A stretch of DNA of 64,000 nt. Origin: Pseudobdellovibrionaceae bacterium (GTDB taxonomy: Bacteria; Bdellovibrionota; FAC87; UBA2466; JACKAF01). Both the position numbers and the translations under genes were made by a program. The notes under the pieces are model-generated. The model was not told the DNA's origin, searched no databases, and was given only the letters and a program-made list of their open reading frames with translations. Position 1 is the stretch's first letter. Every line of letters begins with the position of its first letter. This document shows, one piece after another, positions 58,930 through 64,000 of this stretch. The DNA lies in contig JACKAF010000003.1 of the NCBI GenBank assembly GCA_020635235.1, forward strand, positions 310,001 to 374,000, read 5' to 3'.

Positions 58930-59922
58930 ATGAGATTTCTTAAGGTAGCCGGTCTGGTCTGCCTACTGGCGTTCGCCGCGTGTACGAAAAGCAAGCCCAA
59001 GCAAACATTTTGGATTTATACCTCACTTTATAAAGAGGTCATTGCCGACATGGAGAAAAAGCTCCAAAGCAAATTCCCCGATGTGGATTTCAAGTGGTAC
59101 CAGTCGGGCAGTGAAAACGTAGCCGCGCGGGTGAATGCCGAGTTGGGAGCTGGAGAAACTCTCGCCGATCTGCTGATGACTAGCGATCCATTTTGGTATT
59201 TGGAACTCGAACGGGCTGGTCACCTGATGGCCTATCAAAGCCCGAATGCGAAGCCCATTCCCGACGGCTTTAAAGAAAAGAGCCACGCCTTTGTTATCTG
59301 CCGAGTCCCGACCGTGGTGATGGCCTACAACAAGGAGGCTGTTCCGAACCCTCCGAAGGGGTGGAAAGATCTTCTCAAGCCGGAATGGAAGGGGAAGGTT
59401 TCCATGGGTAGCCCTTTGCAGTCGGGTACCAGCTTTGCCGCAGTCGCCCAGCTCGTGCGTCGCTACGATTGGGCTTATTTTCAAAAACTGCGTGAAAACG
59501 ATCTTCTTTCGGCCGGCGGCAATAGCGCTGTCATCACGCGCATGGAGACCAAGGAGCGGCCCGTCGGTATCGTGCTCCTTGAAAACGTCATTGACGCGCA
59601 AAGAAAGCAAAGTCCGATTGGGGTGATTTATCCTGAAGATGGCGCCATCCTTGCGCCGTCGCCCATTGCCATTGTGAAGACGACCAAGCACCCGGAGCTT
59701 GCCCAGCAGGTGTATGACTACTTTCTTTCCGACGACATGCAGGAAGAGACCGTCAAAGGGCGGATGTATTCATCCATTCCCACATTTCGGGCCCCAGAGG
59801 GGGAAAAACCCTTTGCGGAAATTCTGGCGAATTCCTTTCCGTGGAACGCGGAGGTTTTGTCCGACATCTATGCAAAGCGGGAAGATATCAAGAAGCGCTT
59901 CATGGAAGTTGTGCTGAATTAG
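58930..59922 (+). CDS. ABC transporter substrate-binding lipoprotein (Fe3+/AfuA-type)
   Basis: 330 residues. Lipobox LLAFAACTKSK (Cys about 19). Periplasmic-binding fold of the iron(III)/phosphonate-like cluster: FWIYTSLYKEVIADMEKKL, GAGETLADLLMTSDPFWYLELERAG, VMAYNKEAVPNPPKGWKDLL and the SSIPTFRAP region. In FbpA-type proteins iron is bound by two Tyr near the C-terminus; only one candidate region (MYSSIPT) is seen, so the ligand is not certain and may be a sugar phosphate or other anion. First of three coupled genes. Confidence 0.85.
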   Translation: MRFLKVAGLVCLLAFAACTKSKPKQTFWIYTSLYKEVIADMEKKLQSKFPDVDFKWYQSGSENVAARVNAELGAGETLADLLMTSDPFWYLELERAGHLMAYQSPNAKPIPDGFKEKSHAFVICRVPTVVMAYNKEAVPNPPKGWKDLLKPEWKGKVSMGSPLQSGTSFAAVAQLVRRYDWAYFQKLRENDLLSAGGNSAVITRMETKERPVGIVLLENVIDAQRKQSPIGVIYPEDGAILAPSPIAIVKTTKHPELAQQVYDYFLSDDMQEETVKGRMYSSIPTFRAPEGEKPFAEILANSFPWNAEVLSDIYAKREDIKKRFMEVVLN

Positions 59923-59928
59923 GTCGCC

Positions 59929-61557
59929 ATGACCCGAAGTCTTCGTAGCGTTTACGTCCTGCTTTTTGCGGGAGTCTGCTTTTTTGCGGTGGGCCCGCTC
60001 GTTGGACTCCTCCTACGGGTATTTTCGCACCCGGAGTACTTTGGGATTCTCTTTGAAAAGGAAACCTTGCGGGCGTTGGCCCAAACCGTGCGTCTTTGTG
60101 GCGGCGCTTTGTTCTTGGCCCTTTTGCTCGCCCTCCCGCTTTCGTGGCTGCTCGTGCGGACGGATCTGCCGGGGCGCGATCGCTTGCGGCGGGTTTTTCA
60201 GTTTCCCTATATGCTGCCGCCGTACCTGTTTGCCATCGCGTGGGCGACGCTTGCGATCCCGACTGTGGGCTTTCTCAATCGTTGGTTTGGAAACTGGTTC
60301 AACATTTACTCCGCCAGTGGACTGATCTGGGTATTTGCGACGGCCTATCTTCCGATTCTAACGTCGAGCCTTTGCCAAGCGTTGGAATCGATGGATCCCT
60401 CTTTGGAAGAATCGGCCCGCGTTTGCGGGGCGGGTCCGGCGCGTGTCGCTTTTTCGATCACCTTTCCGTGCTTATTGCCAACGATTGCGTCGGTTTCGCT
60501 GCTGTTCCTGCTCGCCGTACTTTCCGCGTTTGGTGTGCCTGCGCTTATCGGAAATCCTGCTCGTCTATACGTCCTGACGACACGGATCTACTCGTACGCG
60601 AAATTAGGCGGGCTGAGCGGAACAGACAAGGCCTTCGCGGTGTCGCTCTGGTTGGTGGGTAGTGCGATTATCTTTATCGCAGTTAATGAATGGCTTCGAC
60701 GTCGCTTTCTTACGCGCCTGGTGGTTGGCAAGGCCGCGCGCCATTCCTTGGTGAGCCTCGGACGAATGCGCCTTCCCATTTGGTTTTTAACCGTGAGTAT
60801 CGCCTTCGTGATTGTCATTCTACCTCTTGGCGCGATCTTTCTGAGCTCCTTTTTGCGAGTGGCAGGGGATCTTCGTCCGGCGAATTTTACGTTGGAGAAC
60901 TATGCGTATCTTTTCGAGATGGCGGAGTTCAGTCGATCGGTCATCAACTCCTTGTATCTGGCCGGGCTCACCGGACTTGTCTGCGTTGTAGTCGCTTTCT
61001 TCATTGCCTACTACTGCGATCGCACGCAGCTGCCGCTACGAAAACTTTTTGAAAACCTGGCAAGTTTTCCGTTTGCCATTCCAGGGGCGGTGATTGCGCT
61101 CGCGCTGATTGTGAGCTTTGGTAGTGGCTGGGGATTTCGACGCTTTGCGCTCTTGGGATCCCCGCTGCTGTTGTTGATTGCGTACGCGGTGAAGTATTTA
61201 GCTTTGTCAGTTCAGAACATGGTCCCGGCCATGGCGAGTTTGGATCCGAATTTGGATGAGGCCGGGCGAGTGAGCGGCGCGGGCCCGTGGGGAGTCTTGC
61301 TACGGATCTTGGCTCCGCTCTTGTTCCCAGCCTTCTTGCACGTTTTCATGTTGACCGTACTCCCAGTACTATCGGAGCTGACGATGTCGGTACTCCTGAC
61401 GGGGCCGGGGCTTGAGACCTTGGGGACGTTGATGTTTCAGCTTCAAGAATACGCTCACCCAAGCGCCGCCTGCGCGCTTGCAACGCTGTTGGTGGTTTTC
61501 CTCGTTGCGCTGGTGGGCGGTGTACGGCGTCTTGGGGCCATTGGGAGAAGATCATGA
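59929..61557 (+). CDS. ABC transporter permease, duplicated FbpB-type
   Basis: 542 residues with about 12 membrane helices in two homologous halves. Each half carries the ATPase-contact (EAA) loop: ESMDPSLEESARVCGAGPAR (about 160-180) and SLDPNLDEAGRVSGAGPWGV (about 440-460). This arrangement is typical of the iron/thiamine-type importers. It starts 6 nt after the binding protein, and its stop overlaps the ATPase start. Confidence 0.92.
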   Translation: MTRSLRSVYVLLFAGVCFFAVGPLVGLLLRVFSHPEYFGILFEKETLRALAQTVRLCGGALFLALLLALPLSWLLVRTDLPGRDRLRRVFQFPYMLPPYLFAIAWATLAIPTVGFLNRWFGNWFNIYSASGLIWVFATAYLPILTSSLCQALESMDPSLEESARVCGAGPARVAFSITFPCLLPTIASVSLLFLLAVLSAFGVPALIGNPARLYVLTTRIYSYAKLGGLSGTDKAFAVSLWLVGSAIIFIAVNEWLRRRFLTRLVVGKAARHSLVSLGRMRLPIWFLTVSIAFVIVILPLGAIFLSSFLRVAGDLRPANFTLENYAYLFEMAEFSRSVINSLYLAGLTGLVCVVVAFFIAYYCDRTQLPLRKLFENLASFPFAIPGAVIALALIVSFGSGWGFRRFALLGSPLLLLIAYAVKYLALSVQNMVPAMASLDPNLDEAGRVSGAGPWGVLLRILAPLLFPAFLHVFMLTVLPVLSELTMSVLLTGPGLETLGTLMFQLQEYAHPSAACALATLLVVFLVALVGGVRRLGAIGRRS

Positions 61558-62282
61558 GCCAGGTAAAATTGTCCGCGCTTAAAAAAAGCTATGGGTCGAC
61601 TGTGGTGGTTCCAGGTTTGGACCTTGAGGTGCACGACGGCGAATTCTTGAGCTTGCTCGGTCCTTCCGGGTGCGGCAAGACAACCGTGCTGCGAATGGTC
61701 GCGGGTCTTGAGACACCTTCGGGTGGCAACATATCGCTGGGTAACGCGGTAATTTACAGCGCGGAGAGCGGTATCAACGTCCCACCCGAAAAGCGGAATT
61801 TGGGTATGGTCTTTCAAAGCTATGCGGTCTGGCCGCACATGACGGTGCTTCAAAATGTATGCTTCCCGGTAAAGGTTCGCGGGATAAAAAAGGAAGAGCA
61901 GCAGGTCCGTGCCGAGAAGGTCCTCGCGAGTGTGCAGCTTGCCCATCTAGCCAACCGAAAGCCGAATCAGTTGTCTGGTGGACAGCAACAGCGCGTGGCT
62001 CTTGCCCGCGCACTGGTTGCCGAGCCGAGCGTGTTGCTTCTGGATGAACCCTTGTCTAACCTGGATGCCGTCTTACGTGATGAGATGTGCGAGATCATTC
62101 TAGAGTTACGGAAGAAGTACACCTACACCATGCTTTATGTAACGCATGATCAGAAAGAGGCCTTTAAGATGAGCGATCGAATCGCTCTGCTGGACAAGGG
62201 CGAACTGGTGCAATGCGGGGCTCCCCAGGAGATCCGCGAGAATCCCAAGACGGAATTTGTCCGTCGGTTTATTCGTGGCTAG
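61554..62282 (+). CDS. ABC transporter ATP-binding protein
   Basis: 242 residues. Walker A GPSGCGKTTVLRM, Q-loop FQSYAVWPHMTV, signature LSGGQQQRVALARAL, Walker B LLLDEPLSNLD and the H-loop VTHDQKEA are all canonical. Ends soon after the core with no C-terminal regulatory domain, unlike FbpC (about 350 aa) and some PotA proteins. Overlaps the permease gene by 4 nt. Confidence 0.94.
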   Translation: MSQVKLSALKKSYGSTVVVPGLDLEVHDGEFLSLLGPSGCGKTTVLRMVAGLETPSGGNISLGNAVIYSAESGINVPPEKRNLGMVFQSYAVWPHMTVLQNVCFPVKVRGIKKEEQQVRAEKVLASVQLAHLANRKPNQLSGGQQQRVALARALVAEPSVLLLDEPLSNLDAVLRDEMCEIILELRKKYTYTMLYVTHDQKEAFKMSDRIALLDKGELVQCGAPQEIRENPKTEFVRRFIRG

Positions 62283-62283
62283 A

Positions 62284-62799
62284 TTATTTTGCGAGAGCTA
62301 TCATCGCCAGCGTAAACGCCGTAATGGATGAAATGAAACCGGTTACCAGGGTGATGTTCCCGATGTCTTTTCGCCAGTTCCAGGGGATATTGACGACGTC
62401 TCCATCCACTAAGAACGGGATCTGCTCTCCGTCTTCGAGTAAATCCTCCAGCGCAACGTCGATAAGTTCCTGCTTTCCTTTGCGCCGAATTGTAATGCCG
62501 TTTAGTTTTGACGTGTCGTCGATTCCACCCGCCAAGAGCACGGCGTCCAGCAAGTTGGTGTTTTCGGGGAAATAGTGGATGCCTTGCTGATCGATAGAGC
62601 CGAGCATCAAAACCCGGACGAGGAGCTTGCCGCGACCCGCTCCATGTACAAACTCTCCGCTGCCTGCGACTTGCTCGTTCGGTGCAATATAGGTGAAGGC
62701 CGTTTCGTCTCCGCCTGCAGGCTCACCTTTTACGGCGAATGCCGGCGCGGCAAGGAGTGAATAGATCAGACCATACACGAGGAAAATTTGTAGTTTCAT
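62284..62799 (-). CDS. SLBB-domain exported protein with C-terminal membrane helix
   Basis: 171 residues. Signal peptide (cleavage near APAFA), then an SLBB-type module (about 60-135; GKLLVRVLMLGSIDQQGIHY, NTNLLDAVLLAGGIDDTSK and VDGDVVNIP) as found in polysaccharide export proteins of the Wza/KpsD group, and a hydrophobic tail (LVTGFISSITAFTLAMIAL). Too short to be Wza and without the export motif; perhaps an accessory to polysaccharide export. Its stop is next to the ATPase stop. Confidence 0.7.
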   Translation of the reverse strand: MKLQIFLVYGLIYSLLAAPAFAVKGEPAGGDETAFTYIAPNEQVAGSGEFVHGAGRGKLLVRVLMLGSIDQQGIHYFPENTNLLDAVLLAGGIDDTSKLNGITIRRKGKQELIDVALEDLLEDGEQIPFLVDGDVVNIPWNWRKDIGNITLVTGFISSITAFTLAMIALAK

Positions 62800-62876
62800 G
62801 AAAGCGTCCTTTTATAGGATAGTCAGGTAAAGACGCTTCAATTATATAGCTGTGCCGAAACCGGAGCCAGCCTTTT

Positions 62877-64000
62877 TCAGCTGAGCGGCTTGATGCGTTC
62901 CCAGTTGGCAAGCAGGTGCGTGTTCAGCCGGATCATGGCACCGGCCGCGTAGTTACGCGGCATGTAGTTTTTGTCTCGACGCTGCATCCCGGAGCCCGCG
63001 ATATCGCAGTGGACCCATGGGATTTTCTTGTCGACGAAAAACTTAAGGAAGGTTCCGCCAATGCTAGATCCTGCCTCGCGCAAATCGCTCGCATTCTTGA
63101 TGTCGGCAAACGGGCTGCGAAGGTACTCATCAAACTCTTCAAAAAGCGGAAGTTCCCATACTCGTTCGTCCGTCGCTTCGGAGGCCTCTTCCACACGTTT
63201 AATGAGTTCCCGGCTATTCCCCATGATGCCGGTGGCGAGTGTGCCCAGAGCCACGATCACCGCTCCCGTCAGAGTAGCGTAGTCCAGGATGGCCTGAGGG
63301 TTCTCCTTCTGTGCGTACTCGATAGCGTCTGCCAGAGCGAGACGACCTTCCGCATCGGTATTGATAATCTCAACGGTTTTGCCGGTGACGCTCGTGGCGA
63401 TGTCACCCGGTTTCTGCGCTTTTCCGCCGGGCATGTTTTCCGCGGCCGCGATATAAGCGGTTACGTTGACTGGCAACTTAAGCTTGGCAACCGCCATCAT
63501 GGTTCCCGCAACAGTCGCGGACCCCATCATGTCGTACTTCATCTCTTCCATTTTGAGGGCCGGTTTGATGGAAATGCCGCCGGTATCAAAGGTGATCCCT
63601 TTACCGATCAGTGCGACCGGAGGATCGGATTTTTTGCCGCCTTTGTACTCAAGGATAATGAAGCGAGGTTCTTCCACCGACCCTTGCCCCACACCCATCA
63701 AGAGACCCATCTTTTCCTTAATGATGCGGGCCTTGTTGAACACGGTGCATTTCACGCCGACACTTTTCGCCATATCCCCGACAAGCTTGGACAGTAGGTC
63801 CGGAGTGGCGTAGTTCCCCGGGCGATCCCCGAGGGCGCGCGCAAAATTGATAGACTCACACAAGGCAGCGGCCGTTTGAATGGCTTTGGCATTCGCGGGA
63901 TTCTTTTCGAGCCCGCTGATGTAAAGCGCGGAGGGCTTAAAGCGCGATGGCTTTTCCTGCTTTAAATCGGTGAATTCGTAGCCGGCGAGTCCGTAACCTT
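62877..64000 (-). CDS. pepA: Leucyl aminopeptidase (M17), 5' end outside window
   Basis: Metal-dependent aminopeptidase that forms hexamers. The catalytic domain is complete: PVALIGKGITFDTGGISIK (metal-binding Lys and Asp), the M17 signature NTDAEGRLALADAI, TLTGAVIVALGTLATG, AWVHCDIAG-like WVHCDIAGSG and the end. My reading of 63864-64000 continues the frame without a stop, giving the linker LGKNPAN-type region (SALYISGLEKNPANAKAIQT), so the ORF runs past base 64000. At least 374 residues are inside. GroEL/ABC context gives no link; a housekeeping peptidase. Confidence 0.93.
   Translation of the reverse strand, partial: GYGLAGYEFTDLKQEKPSRFKPSALYISGLEKNPANAKAIQTAAALCESINFARALGDRPGNYATPDLLSKLVGDMAKSVGVKCTVFNKARIIKEKMGLLMGVGQGSVEEPRFIILEYKGGKKSDPPVALIGKGITFDTGGISIKPALKMEEMKYDMMGSATVAGTMMAVAKLKLPVNVTAYIAAAENMPGGKAQKPGDIATSVTGKTVEIINTDAEGRLALADAIEYAQKENPQAILDYATLTGAVIVALGTLATGIMGNSRELIKRVEEASEATDERVWELPLFEEFDEYLRSPFADIKNASDLREAGSSIGGTFLKFFVDKKIPWVHCDIAGSGMQRRDKNYMPRNYAAGAMIRLNTHLLANWERIKPLS

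Noticed and set aside
1..64000. CRISPR arrays, insertion sequences, integrases, toxin-antitoxin pairs, tRNA or rRNA genes
   Set aside because: No direct repeat arrays, transposase-like proteins, attachment-site patterns or tRNA-like cloverleafs were noticed on reading all intergenic regions.

Overview
The window looks like chromosomal DNA of a free-living, flagellated, aerobic Gram-negative bacterium. The best guess is the Bdellovibrionota (former Deltaproteobacteria). The grounds are the mix of gene families: an aa3-type oxidase operon, the icd-mdh-sucC-sucD-ndk block, many lipoproteins and secreted hydrolases, ExbB/ExbD, a short flagellin, a short EF-Ts and an S2 protein with a long acidic/basic tail. 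No rRNA or marker tree was available, so the taxon is inference. Genes are densely packed on both strands, often with 1-4 nt stop/start overlaps. I see no insertion sequence, prophage, CRISPR array, tRNA or rRNA.

Layout. 1-4.6 kb: pyrH-tsf-rpsB-thpR (minus), divergent from uvrC. 4.7-9.8 kb: coxB-coxA-coxC-coxD, then a small membrane protein, a lipoprotein and a DUF4412-like exported protein. 9.8-20.9 kb: a long-form aromatic amino acid hydroxylase, a TPR/winged-helix regulator with a secreted protein, an M14 carboxypeptidase, a PPC-domain protein with a glyoxalase II, a glycosyltransferase, a trypsin-like protease, an unusual histidine kinase and a YkuD transpeptidase. 20.9-25.7 kb: TCA operon. 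25.7-31.1 kb: pterin dehydratase, HtrA-like protease, a CheD-like protein, a GAF protein, flagellin, a stand-alone CoaB and a sigma-54 activator. 31.2-35.8 kb: a surface-polysaccharide cluster (GT9-like, pyruvyltransferase-like, two tandem SGNH-like membrane proteins). 37-41.5 kb: hpd and the ffh-rpsP-khpA-rimM-trmD operon. 41.5-46.3 kb: a structured intergenic region, MgtE, PmbA, TldD and a broken membrane-protein gene. 46.4-54.3 kb: an Ntn-hydrolase/TPR protein, an OMP-like protein, ExbB/ExbD, a membrane pyrophosphatase and enolase. 54.3-58.8 kb: dnaK, an FmdB zinc ribbon, groES and groEL. 58.9-64 kb: a Fe3+-type ABC importer, an SLBB protein and pepA.

Metabolic links. The Phe hydroxylase (9.8 kb), the pterin-4a-carbinolamine dehydratase (25.7 kb) and 4-hydroxyphenylpyruvate dioxygenase (37 kb) form the upper part of a Phe/Tyr degradation route, scattered over the window. 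The TCA operon and the cox operon give respiration, and the pyrophosphatase and ExbB/D add ion-gradient functions.

Most notable points: (1) rimM can only be full length if it starts at CTG, and a good Shine-Dalgarno supports that start. (2) All three major chaperone genes are broken: dnaK carries many small indels, groES and groEL lack one base each. This is either local sequence error or real decay. (3) A run of strong hairpins between mgtE and ffh, one with a GAAA loop and a G-U pair that fixes the minus strand, looks like an undescribed structured RNA or leader. (4) dnaK and groES share sigma-32-like promoters with the same 13-nt spacing. (5) The Fe-type ABC operon has a palindrome exactly filling its promoter spacer. 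No clearly novel multi-gene system was found; the polysaccharide/SGNH cluster and the TPR/winged-helix pair are the least explained loci.
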